Assembly: GCA_017745015.1 (NCBI GenBank)
Contig: JAGIAF010000084.1
Span: 1 to 11,912, forward strand
Origin: Bdellovibrio sp.
Lineage (GTDB): Bacteria > Bdellovibrionota > Bdellovibrionia > Bdellovibrionales > Bdellovibrionaceae
Direction of reading: 5' to 3'
Length of the DNA: 11,912 bases
The notes beneath the pieces are model-generated. The model did not search any database. It saw only the letters and a program-made list of their open reading frames with translations, and was not told the origin of the DNA. Numbering within the stretch: the stretch's first letter is position 1; every line of letters starts with the position of its first letter. The translations under genes and the position numbers were made by a program. This document shows, piece after piece, positions 1-6,178 of the stretch.

Positions 1-1493
1 GCTGTGGACTGTACGTAGTCTTTGTAGCCAAGCTGATCGAACAACTCGACAAGCTTCGCACCAGGCGACGAGCCCACGTTGAAATCCAGAATATGCTTTG
101 GCAAATGTTCAATGAAGGCCAGAAGGTCTTCAATCGCCTCCCCGGTTTTTTCAGGGATCTCAGCGTCTTTCCACAAGCGACACGCATCAAGGAAACTTAC
201 TCGACGTTTTTGAGTAAACTCTGTGAGCTTTTCAATTGTCGTGTCACCGATACCGCGAGACGGAACGTTGATAATACGACGAAGAGACACTTCATTTGGT
301 GAGAAGGATTGTTTAAGGTAGGCCATGATATCTTTGATCTCTTTACGGTCAAAGATCGATGTACCACCCGAGATATTGTAAGCAATCCCAGCTCTGCGCA
401 AAGAAGCCTCAATCATACCGCCTTGAGTATTCGAACGATAAAGGACCGCGAAGTCTTTCAGTTTATGCCCACCTTCTTTTTGAAAGTGCTGGATTTCGCT
501 GACAACAAATTCACATTCGTCTTCTTCACGCTCTAGGACGAAGACTTCAGGCAAGACACCGGTGCTTTGTGCGGCCTCGGCGCGAAGGACTTTACCATGA
601 CGGTTTTTATTTTTAGAAATAGCAGCGTTGGCAACAGCCAAGATTTCGCCGGAAGAGCGGTAATTACGCTCGAGCATAATCACTTCGCACTTCTTATGTT
701 CGTGAGGGAAATTCAAGATGTTCTTGATTTCCGCTCCCCGCCAACCGTAGATCGATTGGTCATCGTCACCGACCACAGTGATGTTGCTGTGGTTTTTTAC
801 GATTTGTTGGATCAAGTCCATTTGCATGCGATTGGTGTCTTGGAACTCATCCACCATCACTTGAGAGAATTGGCTTTGGACTTTTTCTAAAATCTCAGGA
901 TGTTGTTTAAACAACTGAAGCGGCTTAATCAAAAGCCCTTCGAAATCCACCACGCCCAGATGTTCAAGACGCTTGGCGAATTTAGGAGCTAGGACTTCCA
1001 CCATCTCGTGGTATTCGTCGAAACCTTCATGAGTGGGCGCAACGCCCGTACGACGATCATTGATCATCGAAAGAATCTTATCGACGTCGAATTTATCTTT
1101 GCCCGAGTTTTTAATATCCTTCATGAGTTCTTTAAGAACAGCATTGCAGTCCGTCTGATCGACGATACCGAAGTGCGGAGAAAGACCGGCATGTTTATGA
1201 AAACGACGAAGGATTTGCAAACCGAAGGAGTGGAAAGTACCAGCCCAGAGGCCATCACCGGCTCCACCGAGTTTCAATTTCACACGGTGTTTAAGTTCAC
1301 GAGCAGCTTTATTGGTAAACGTAAGAACACAGATTTCAGAAGATTGAGCAACCCGCTCAGAAATCATTCTTCCTGTACGAGATACCAGTACTGTCGTCTT
1401 ACCGGAACCAGCACCGGCGAGAATCAACAAGGGTCCATAATTATGCTTAACAGCCTTTTGCTGTTCAGGATTTAAACCTTTAAGCCAATCCAA
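1..1493 (-). CDS. uvrD: UvrD/PcrA/Rep family superfamily-1A DNA helicase (C-terminal part beyond the window)
   Basis: ATP-dependent 3'-5' DNA helicase of the UvrD/PcrA/Rep group, acting in the cytoplasm in nucleotide excision repair, mismatch repair or replication-fork maintenance. About 497 residues are visible of a family length near 700 or more; the rest lies past the left edge. Visible motifs in order: Q-motif LNPEQQKAV (about residues 7-15), Walker A AGAGSGKT (26-33), motif Ia LTFTNKAA (57-64), GTFHSFG (85-91), Walker B DEFQDT (215-220), motif III VVGDDDQSIYGWRGA (240-254) and motif IV LERNYRS (274-280). No ATG is available. I chose TTG at 1493 because AAGGGA lies 6 nt upstream and the Q-motif then sits at its usual distance from the N-terminus; an in-frame TTG five codons upstream is the alternative. 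Helicase family is very certain; UvrD versus PcrA versus Rep cannot be settled from this part. It is the last gene of a minus-strand series, separated from it by a 173-nt structured gap. Confidence 0.95.
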   Translation of the reverse strand, partial: MDWLKGLNPEQQKAVKHNYGPLLILAGAGSGKTTVLVSRTGRMISERVAQSSEICVLTFTNKAARELKHRVKLKLGGAGDGLWAGTFHSFGLQILRRFHKHAGLSPHFGIVDQTDCNAVLKELMKDIKNSGKDKFDVDKILSMINDRRTGVAPTHEGFDEYHEMVEVLAPKFAKRLEHLGVVDFEGLLIKPLQLFKQHPEILEKVQSQFSQVMVDEFQDTNRMQMDLIQQIVKNHSNITVVGDDDQSIYGWRGAEIKNILNFPHEHKKCEVIMLERNYRSSGEILAVANAAISKNKNRHGKVLRAEAAQSTGVLPEVFVLEREEDECEFVVSEIQHFQKEGGHKLKDFAVLYRSNTQGGMIEASLRRAGIAYNISGGTSIFDRKEIKDIMAYLKQSFSPNEVSLRRIINVPSRGIGDTTIEKLTEFTQKRRVSFLDACRLWKDAEIPEKTGEAIEDLLAFIEHLPKHILDFNVGSSPGAKLVELFDQLGYKDYVQST

Positions 1494-1499
1494 TGTCGA

Positions 1500-1505
1500 T
1501 CCCTT
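1500..1505 (-). promoter_or_regulatory. Ribosome binding site selecting the TTG start of the helicase
   Basis: On the minus strand AAGGGA is followed after 6 nt by TTG at 1493. This supports the non-ATG start, because no ATG in frame exists near the N-terminal Q-motif. Confidence 0.55.
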
Positions 1506-1536
1506 CAAATACCAAAAAAACAAAATACTACAATAA

Positions 1537-1558
1537 GGCTGCGCCAAAAGGTTCAGCC
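1537..1558 (-). terminator. Possible rho-independent terminator ahead of the helicase gene
   Basis: Read on the minus strand, GGCTG pairs with CAGCC around a 12-nt loop that can form two more GC pairs closed by TTTT. The stem is followed by a T-rich stretch ending in a run of seven T. It could end or attenuate transcripts arriving from the fumarase operon before the helicase. The stem is short and overlaps the end of the larger dyad element at 1546-1650, so the call is tentative. Confidence 0.35.
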
Positions 1559-1650
1559 GCGAGGCGGAGGGTTTGCGCTGCCACGTAGGCGTACTCCAAG
1601 TACGCCGGAGAGCAAGTGCGAGCCCGACAACGAAGTCGGATGGGCCTTTT
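1546..1650. repeat. Symmetrical 105-bp three-hairpin element bounded by AAAAGG/CCTTTT
   Basis: The element fills most of the gap between the zinc-ribbon gene and the helicase (1494-1666). It is bounded by AAAAGG (1546-1551) and CCTTTT (1645-1650). Inside are three stem-loops: CCGC/GCGG at 1557-1567, an 8-bp perfect stem GGCGTACT/AGTACGCC with a 3-nt loop at 1588-1606, and CCGAC/GTCGG at 1624-1639. TTGC (1573-1576) and GCAA (1612-1615) can also pair around the central stem. The side hairpins lie almost equally far from the centre, so the whole resembles a cloverleaf. No ORF of substance crosses it. It looks like a dispersed palindromic intergenic repeat (REP- or MITE-like), but copy number cannot be judged from this window. 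Confidence 0.6.
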
Positions 1651-1666
1651 CGCGCGGCCGACGAAA

Positions 1667-2104
1667 CTAAACGCGGTTGTGGATCAGAGTGCGAACTTCA
1701 TCTTCGAAAACCACTTCGATTTTGTCAGTAGCTGCATCTTTGATGAAGCCCAAACCGAATTTTGGATGTTGAAGTTTTGTGTTCTTATCGAACTTGCCCT
1801 TCATGTTGTAAGTTGAAGTAGCTGCATCGTTAGACATCAACATTTCGTATTCGTTTTTGTGCGAAGATTTACGTGAGTTCATTGTTTGTTCACGTTTCTT
1901 AGCTGCTGCGCCCGTCAACGGTTTGCCCGTTTTAGTTTGTGCTTTTGGAAGGGAATAAGTTTTTTGAGAACCGCAGATCTCACACTTGATTTTTGCCGAC
2001 GTCGCTGAAGTGTGTGCCAAAACTACATGGTATCTATCAGCATCACATTTTTTACAGAATGCAAAAAAAGATTTCGCGACAGGAGGCAGAGTGTTCATTG
2101 TCAT
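1667..2104 (-). CDS. Zinc-ribbon protein with a UvrD/PcrA-tail-like (tudor-like) C-terminal domain
   Basis: Small basic cytoplasmic protein of 145 residues, function not established. The N-terminal part has two CxxC pairs, C17-C20 (CKKC) and C41-C44 (CEIC), typical of a zinc ribbon. A lysine-rich linker follows (about 50-102). The C-terminal part (about 103-145) has the pattern HPKFGLGF...KIEVVFED..RTLIH. This resembles the HxxFGxGxV...VxFxxxGxKxL pattern of the tudor-like tail of UvrD/PcrA helicases, which binds RNA polymerase; CarD-type domains are another possible relation. The start at 2104 is preceded by AAGGA at a suitable distance; a second ATG two codons in is a less likely start. It follows the 311-residue gene by 14 nt and precedes the helicase. 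A nucleic-acid or RNA-polymerase binding role is inference from the domains only. Confidence 0.85.
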   Translation of the reverse strand: MTMNTLPPVAKSFFAFCKKCDADRYHVVLAHTSATSAKIKCEICGSQKTYSLPKAQTKTGKPLTGAAAKKREQTMNSRKSSHKNEYEMLMSNDAATSTYNMKGKFDKNTKLQHPKFGLGFIKDAATDKIEVVFEDEVRTLIHNRV

Positions 2105-2118
2105 TTCTTATTCCTTAC

Positions 2119-3054
2119 TTAGTACTGTTGTTTCAAATTATAAATCATTAGCTTGTCTTCAAGTTTCTTCTGCGCGATTTCACCCGCACTCAAGAAGAAA
2201 GGACCTTCTTCGCGCTCAATGCGCTGTTGGAAGTCCAACATGCTGTGCTCATCTTTAGGATCAATAAACGTTCCCGTCGGACCGTAGTTTTCCAAGAAGG
2301 CGAGATCTTCTTCTTTGTTGAAGAACTTCTCCCAGCAATTCGTATTCACCTGTACACGATAGGTGATAGTTTTAGCATGAGAATGCACCGGAGCGTAAGC
2401 CCCAATCACCTCTAAATGTCCGTAATGCGAGTGCAGCTTCAATGCCGGACTGCCCCATTGAGTCATCCCAGAGCATTGCTCCACGTTAGCATACCATAAA
2501 CCGAAAGCTTTTGAGAGGAAGCCCAGCCCATAAAACTGCTCTTCCTTAGGTAAAAGTGAGTTCACTGAACATAAATTGTGAGCTACCCACTCGCCCTTAT
2601 GCATCGTAGGGATGATGATAAACAAAGAAAGTGGCACCCAGTCCATTTCATCCAAAGATTCGAGCTCTTTGAGGACTTTGGACGCCTTGATCGGGCTCAA
2701 AGTCGCTGGATACTTTTTTGGATCCAAGACTTCGCGAACCATTTTAGAAAGAACTTTAGGACGAGCCGCAAAACCCGCCACGAATCCCGGCATCACCGCA
2801 CAGTCGTAAAATACCCAACGAGGCATGGCCATATTGGAAGGACCAAAGGCACGCTCCTCGATGGAATAAATGCGATCCGCGAATGCGATCTCCGTGATGT
2901 CCAGGGGATTTTTCAGAATCGGTTTTTGTTGAAACCAATCAAGTTTATGAAAAGAGCCAGGCTGGGCAATTTCATTTTCAGAACGTACAAAGACGTAAGG
3001 GCGAATATCCTCACTCTTCAACCAGTCAGCTTTCTTCAGTAACTCTTGAATCAA
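2119..3054 (-). CDS. Conserved-looking hypothetical protein, 311 residues, coupled to fumC
   Basis: I do not recognise this protein. It is probably soluble: there is no signal peptide and no clear membrane segment, only a short hydrophobic strand LSLFIII around 143-148. The sequence is rich in aromatic residues and has a histidine cluster (H208, H210, H213, H224, H226) in the region LHSHYGHLEV...VHSHAKTITYRV, which could bind a metal or belong to a packed beta sheet. Cysteines occur at 85, 162, 194 and 240. It begins with TTG at 3054, sharing the four bases TTGA with the fumC stop, and GGAG lies about 8 nt upstream. The overlap implies translational coupling to fumC. Its even amino-acid use and operon position argue for a real gene. 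A distant acyltransferase-like fold crossed my mind but I cannot support it. Confidence 0.8.
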   Translation of the reverse strand: MIQELLKKADWLKSEDIRPYVFVRSENEIAQPGSFHKLDWFQQKPILKNPLDITEIAFADRIYSIEERAFGPSNMAMPRWVFYDCAVMPGFVAGFAARPKVLSKMVREVLDPKKYPATLSPIKASKVLKELESLDEMDWVPLSLFIIIPTMHKGEWVAHNLCSVNSLLPKEEQFYGLGFLSKAFGLWYANVEQCSGMTQWGSPALKLHSHYGHLEVIGAYAPVHSHAKTITYRVQVNTNCWEKFFNKEEDLAFLENYGPTGTFIDPKDEHSMLDFQQRIEREEGPFFLSAGEIAQKKLEDKLMIYNLKQQY

Positions 3055-4439
3055 ACACGCACTCCGATCATATCTTCAGGTCTGACTATCTTATCAAATT
3101 CTTCGCCAGAAAGGAGTCCAAGATTGATGGCTTCTTCGCGGAGCGTAGTGCCGTTTTTGTGGGCAGTTTTCGCGATTTTTGCGGCATTATCGTACCCAAT
3201 ATGAGGATTCAGAGCCGTGACCAGCATCAAAGAGTGCTGCAGGTGCTTCTGAATCTGCTTTTTATTGGCCTCAATCCCTACGACACAGTGGTCTGTGAAA
3301 GATTCGCAGGCATCCGCCAACAAGCGAATGGAATTGAGCACGTTAAAGACGATCAAAGGCTTAAAGACGTTCAATTCGAAATGTCCTGTAGCGCCACCGA
3401 TCGTCACAGCCACGTGATTTCCTATCACCTGAGCACAGACCATGGTCATGGCTTCAGATTGAGTGGGATTCACTTTTCCCGGCATGATGGAACTGCCCGG
3501 TTCGTTTTCTGGAAGATTCAACTCCCCGATACCGCAACGAGGTCCAGATCCTAACAAGCGGATGTCATTGGCGATTTTCATCAAAGACACCGCGATGGTA
3601 TTTAAGGCGCCACTGACTTCCACCAATGTGTCGTGGCTGGCAAGAGCTTCGAATTTATTTTCTGCAGAAATAAAAGGAATCTTTGTTTCGCGCGCAATTT
3701 CGGCGGCGGCTTCCACGGCGAATTGTGGATGAGTGTTCAAACCCGTACCCACCGCAGTTCCGCCCAGAGCGAGTTCATGCAGGTGCGGCATCGTGTTGCG
3801 AATGCGTTTAATTCCGTGCTTCACTTGAGTGGCATAGCCTGAGAACTCTTGGCCCAATGTCAACGGAGTCGCATCCATCAAATGAGTGCGACCGATTTTG
3901 ACGATGTCTTTGAATTCTCTTTCTTTTGCTGCCAGTGCGCCATGGAGCTTTTCCATCATCGGTATCAAGCGATGAGTGATTTGCTCTCCAACTGCGATGT
4001 GCATCGCAGTTGGAAATGTGTCATTCGAAGACTGGCCTTTGTTCACGTCATCATTGGGATGGATTTCTTTGCTGGGAAGTTTAATTCCCAACATATCCAT
4101 CGCGCGATTGGCGATGACTTCGTTGGCATTCATATTGGTTTGGGTACCGGAACCAGTTTGCCAAACGACGAGAGGAAAATGTTCATCGAGCTTTCCGGCA
4201 ATCACCTCATCAGCAGCTTTGACGATGATGTCGGCTTTTTTTGCATCAAGAAGACCTAAGTGTTTGTTTGTGAGGGCTGCGGATTTTTTCAAAATCCCCA
4301 GAGCACGAATCATCTCGCGCGGAAAATGATCACCACCAATTTTGAAGTTCTCGCGTGAGCGTTGTGTTTGAGCTCCCCAGAATTTATCTGCAGGAACTTG
4401 CACTTCTCCCATGGTGTCTTTTTCAATACGAAAACTCAT
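3051..4439 (-). CDS. fumC: Class II fumarate hydratase (fumarase C)
   Basis: Reversible hydration of fumarate to L-malate in the tricarboxylic acid cycle, as a cytoplasmic homotetramer of the iron-independent class. The product has 462 residues, normal for the family. Key sequences: GSGTQTNMN (96-104), SSND (137-140), GRTHLMDA (183-190) with the His of the active site, and the superfamily signature GSSIMPGKVNP (315-325) on the mobile catalytic loop with the conserved Ser (317) and Lys (322). The start at 4439 fits the family N-terminus (SFRIEKDTMGEVQVP) and has a strong AGGAGG 5 nt upstream; the longer ORF to 4532 would run through the upstream dehydrogenase in another frame. The ATG shares one base with the stop of the dehydrogenase gene (TAATG), and its own stop overlaps the next gene by 4 nt. 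Aspartase and argininosuccinate lyase relatives are excluded by overall similarity to FumC. Confidence 0.97.
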   Translation of the reverse strand: MSFRIEKDTMGEVQVPADKFWGAQTQRSRENFKIGGDHFPREMIRALGILKKSAALTNKHLGLLDAKKADIIVKAADEVIAGKLDEHFPLVVWQTGSGTQTNMNANEVIANRAMDMLGIKLPSKEIHPNDDVNKGQSSNDTFPTAMHIAVGEQITHRLIPMMEKLHGALAAKEREFKDIVKIGRTHLMDATPLTLGQEFSGYATQVKHGIKRIRNTMPHLHELALGGTAVGTGLNTHPQFAVEAAAEIARETKIPFISAENKFEALASHDTLVEVSGALNTIAVSLMKIANDIRLLGSGPRCGIGELNLPENEPGSSIMPGKVNPTQSEAMTMVCAQVIGNHVAVTIGGATGHFELNVFKPLIVFNVLNSIRLLADACESFTDHCVVGIEANKKQIQKHLQHSLMLVTALNPHIGYDNAAKIAKTAHKNGTTLREEAINLGLLSGEEFDKIVRPEDMIGVRV

Positions 4440-5200
4440 TACGACCTCCTGGAGATCATTCCAACATGGGCTTGATCCGTTGGGTAAATCACTAGTTCTT
4501 GTATATTCACATGGGCCGGGCGCGCCACGCACCAGGCGATGGTTTCAGCGATGTCTTTGGGATCCAGCGGCGTCATGTTTTCATAGACAGCGTCCGCTTT
4601 TTTCTGATCTTCAAAACGCACCATCGAGAATTCCGTGTGCACCATACCTGGCTCGATATTAGTCACGCGAATTTTAGTGCCCAGAAGATCCATGCGCATG
4701 CCTTCAGAAAGTGCGCGCACCGCAAATTTAGTAGCACAGTAAACTCCACCACCTGGATACGTCCAGCGACCCGCCACGGAACCAAGATTTACGATGTGAC
4801 CACGGTTTTTCTTGACCATGTGCTCGATCACCCCGCGAGTCATGAAAAGCAAACCTTTGATGTTGGTGTCGATCATCGTCTCCCAATCATCGAGGCTGCC
4901 CTCTTGCATTTTGTCGGTGCCTTTTGCAAGACCGGCGTTGTTCACAAGGACTTCGATGTTGGCGATATCTGCTTGGTGCGCTTTCATAAACTCGCCGACT
5001 TCGAAGCGATCGGAAATGTCGAAAGCCGCGGTTTTGATTTCTATTTGAGGAAACTTAACTTTGAATTCTTTTTGCAGCTGCTCGAGACGTTCGTGTCTGC
5101 GACCTGTCAGTAAAAGGGAAAAACCTTGAGCTGCCAAAGCTTCTGCCGTTGCCCATCCGATTCCCGCTGTTGCACCTGTAATGAGAGCCCATCTCGCCAT
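4439..5200 (-). CDS. YdfG-like short-chain dehydrogenase (NADP-dependent 3-hydroxy acid dehydrogenase family)
   Basis: Cytoplasmic oxidoreductase of the classical short-chain dehydrogenase family, 253 residues. The Rossmann cofactor motif TGATAGIG lies at 8-15, with TGRRHERL (32-39) placing basic residues where NADP(H) is preferred. NNAG is at 87-90, the structural Asn at 113, and the catalytic Ser141, Tyr154 and Lys158 (YCATK) are all present. Stretches such as DDWETMIDTNIKGL, PGMVHTEFS and PAHVNI closely match E. coli YdfG, which oxidises L-serine/3-hydroxy acids and reduces malonic semialdehyde; the exact substrate here is inferred. I chose ATG at 5200 because the Rossmann strand then starts at once and GAGG lies 5 nt upstream; the open frame continues to 5281 without family-like sequence. 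It is the first gene of the minus-strand operon, followed by fumC with a one-base overlap. Confidence 0.92.
   Translation of the reverse strand: MARWALITGATAGIGWATAEALAAQGFSLLLTGRRHERLEQLQKEFKVKFPQIEIKTAAFDISDRFEVGEFMKAHQADIANIEVLVNNAGLAKGTDKMQEGSLDDWETMIDTNIKGLLFMTRGVIEHMVKKNRGHIVNLGSVAGRWTYPGGGVYCATKFAVRALSEGMRMDLLGTKIRVTNIEPGMVHTEFSMVRFEDQKKADAVYENMTPLDPKDIAETIAWCVARPAHVNIQELVIYPTDQAHVGMISRRS
4445..4450 (-). promoter_or_regulatory. Strong ribosome binding site of fumC inside the end of the dehydrogenase gene
   Basis: AGGAGG on the minus strand stands 5 nt before the ATG at 4439. It settles the fumC start and lies within the last codons of the upstream gene, consistent with coupled translation. 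Confidence 0.8.
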
Positions 5201-5218
5201 ATTCACCTCAAAGGAAAT

Positions 5219-5247
5219 ATTGTAGGCCTCCCCCTCCCGCTTGCCTA
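5219..5247 (-). promoter_or_regulatory. Candidate sigma-70 promoter for the dehydrogenase-fumC operon
   Basis: On the minus strand TAGGCA (5242-5247, 4 of 6 to the -35 consensus) and TACAAT (5219-5224, 5 of 6 to the -10 consensus) are 17 nt apart. Transcription would start near 5212, giving a short leader that still contains the GAGG at 5205-5208. The rest of the divergent gap 5201-5328 holds the palindrome at 5278-5300; I see no equally good promoter facing the plus-strand operon. Confidence 0.4.
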
Positions 5248-5277
5248 GAAAAGCACCCCAATTACGCGGCGCATCCT

Positions 5278-5300
5278 CCAAAGGTACGGCGTACCTTTGG
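5278..5300. repeat. 23-nt palindrome between divergent operons
   Basis: Two perfect 11-nt arms, CCAAAGGTACG and CGTACCTTTGG, surround a single central G. It lies 28 nt before the start of the YchJ-like gene and about 66 nt upstream of the inferred transcription start of the minus-strand operon. With only one unpaired base it is better built as a protein-binding dyad than as an RNA hairpin, yet its AAAGG...CCTTT ends recall the other two dyads in this window, so a repeat origin is equally possible. Confidence 0.6.
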
Positions 5301-5328
5301 ATTGCGGGTCGTGTTAGGTTGCCGGGCT

Positions 5329-5721
5329 ATGAAATGTCCATGTGGTTCCGAAAAAAATTATCAAGAATGTTGTGGTATTTATCACTCTGGCAAAGAACTG
5401 GCGCCAACGGCGGAAGCTTTGATGCGCTCTCGTTATAGTGCTTTTGCGAAAAATCAAATGCAGTACTTGCGCGATACAACGGATCCGCAAACTTTGGGCG
5501 ACATCGATGATGAAGCCAACAAAGAGTGGGCGGAGCGCGCGAAATTCTTGAAACTCGAAATTATCAAGGCTGAAGAAAAAGGCACTAAAGGTACGGTTGA
5601 GTTTAAAGCTTACTACCAAGTTGACGACGAAGACTTCATTCACCACGAGGTTTCGACTTTCCGCAAACAAGCTGGCGAGTGGTTCTTTAAATCTGGAAAA
5701 GTGAAAGAGGCAAAGTCATGA
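5329..5721 (+). CDS. YchJ-like protein with N-terminal SEC-C motif (UPF0225 family)
   Basis: Small cytoplasmic protein of 130 residues, biochemical role unknown. It begins with a zinc-binding SEC-C motif, MKCPCGSEKNYQECC (C3, C5, C14, C15), followed by the family sequence LAPTAEALMRSRYSAF (about 24-39) and an NTF2-like alpha+beta domain to the end. This matches E. coli YchJ and relatives in order, but the second, C-terminal SEC-C motif found in YchJ is absent, so it is a short member. ATG at 5329 is chosen because the cysteine motif normally starts at once; the upstream TTG at 5302 would add an unrelated extension running out of the palindrome. The ribosome binding site is weak. Its stop overlaps the next gene as ATGA, so it is the first gene of a coupled operon with the EVE and dusC genes. 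Confidence 0.88.
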   Translation: MKCPCGSEKNYQECCGIYHSGKELAPTAEALMRSRYSAFAKNQMQYLRDTTDPQTLGDIDDEANKEWAERAKFLKLEIIKAEEKGTKGTVEFKAYYQVDDEDFIHHEVSTFRKQAGEWFFKSGKVKEAKS

Positions 5722-6176
5722 AATATTGGTTGATGAAATCAGAGCCTGACGTTTTCTCTATCGATCAGTTGAAGAAAGACAAAACGACTCCGTGGGAAGG
5801 CGTACGCAATTACCAAGCGCGCAACTTCATGCAAAAAGATATGCAAGTGGGCGACTTGGTTTTGTTCTATCACTCCAACGCCACTCCTCCAGGTGTTGCC
5901 GGTCTTGCGAAAGTTTCTAAACTTGCGACTCCGGACAAACTTCAGTTTGATAAAAAATCTGAGTACTTTGATCCAAAAGCCACAAAAGAAAAACCAATCT
6001 GGTATTGCGTTGACGTTGAGTTCGTTGAGAAATTCAAAGAGCTTGTGAGCTTGCAAGATCTGCGCGACAACGAAAAATTGTCGGACATGTTGGTTTTGGC
6101 TAAGGGTTCTCGCCTGTCGATCCAGCCTGTTGATAAGAAGCACTTTGATATCGTGAAAAAGATGGGCGGACTCTAA
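5718..6176 (+). CDS. EVE domain protein (PUA-like fold, THYN1-like)
   Basis: Single-domain protein of 152 residues matching the EVE family, whose PUA-like fold is thought to recognise modified bases in DNA or RNA. Recognisable family parts are the N-terminal YWLMKSEP (3-10), WEGVRNYQARN (26-36), the strand MQVGDLVLFYHSN (42-54), PGVAGLAKV (58-66) and the C-terminal LSDMLVLAKGSRLSIQPV (121-138). It is full length for bacterial stand-alone members. The start overlaps the YchJ-like stop by 4 nt (ATGA), and AGAGG stands about 7 nt upstream. dusC follows after 2 nt. The position between a SEC-C protein and a tRNA dihydrouridine synthase suggests, but does not prove, an RNA-related role here. The ligand is unknown. 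Confidence 0.93.
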   Translation: MKYWLMKSEPDVFSIDQLKKDKTTPWEGVRNYQARNFMQKDMQVGDLVLFYHSNATPPGVAGLAKVSKLATPDKLQFDKKSEYFDPKATKEKPIWYCVDVEFVEKFKELVSLQDLRDNEKLSDMLVLAKGSRLSIQPVDKKHFDIVKKMGGL

Positions 6177-6178
6177 GA

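Noticed and set aside
1008..1475. 155-residue open frame on the plus strand opposite the helicase
   Set aside because: It is antisense to conserved helicase motifs (Walker A and Walker B) and its translation has no family-like features.
1546..1650. tRNA gene suggested by the cloverleaf-like layout
   Set aside because: The length, lack of T-arm and anticodon-loop sequence features and the wrong stem sizes do not fit a tRNA.
4499..5113. 204-residue open frame on the plus strand opposite the dehydrogenase
   Set aside because: It mirrors the minus-strand YdfG-like gene, whose catalytic residues are all intact; the mirror translation shows no domain or ribosome binding site.
5201..5281. N-terminal extension of the dehydrogenase up to 5281
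   Set aside because: The added residues do not resemble the family, run into the palindrome, and the ATG at 5200 has a good ribosome binding site and places the Rossmann strand correctly.
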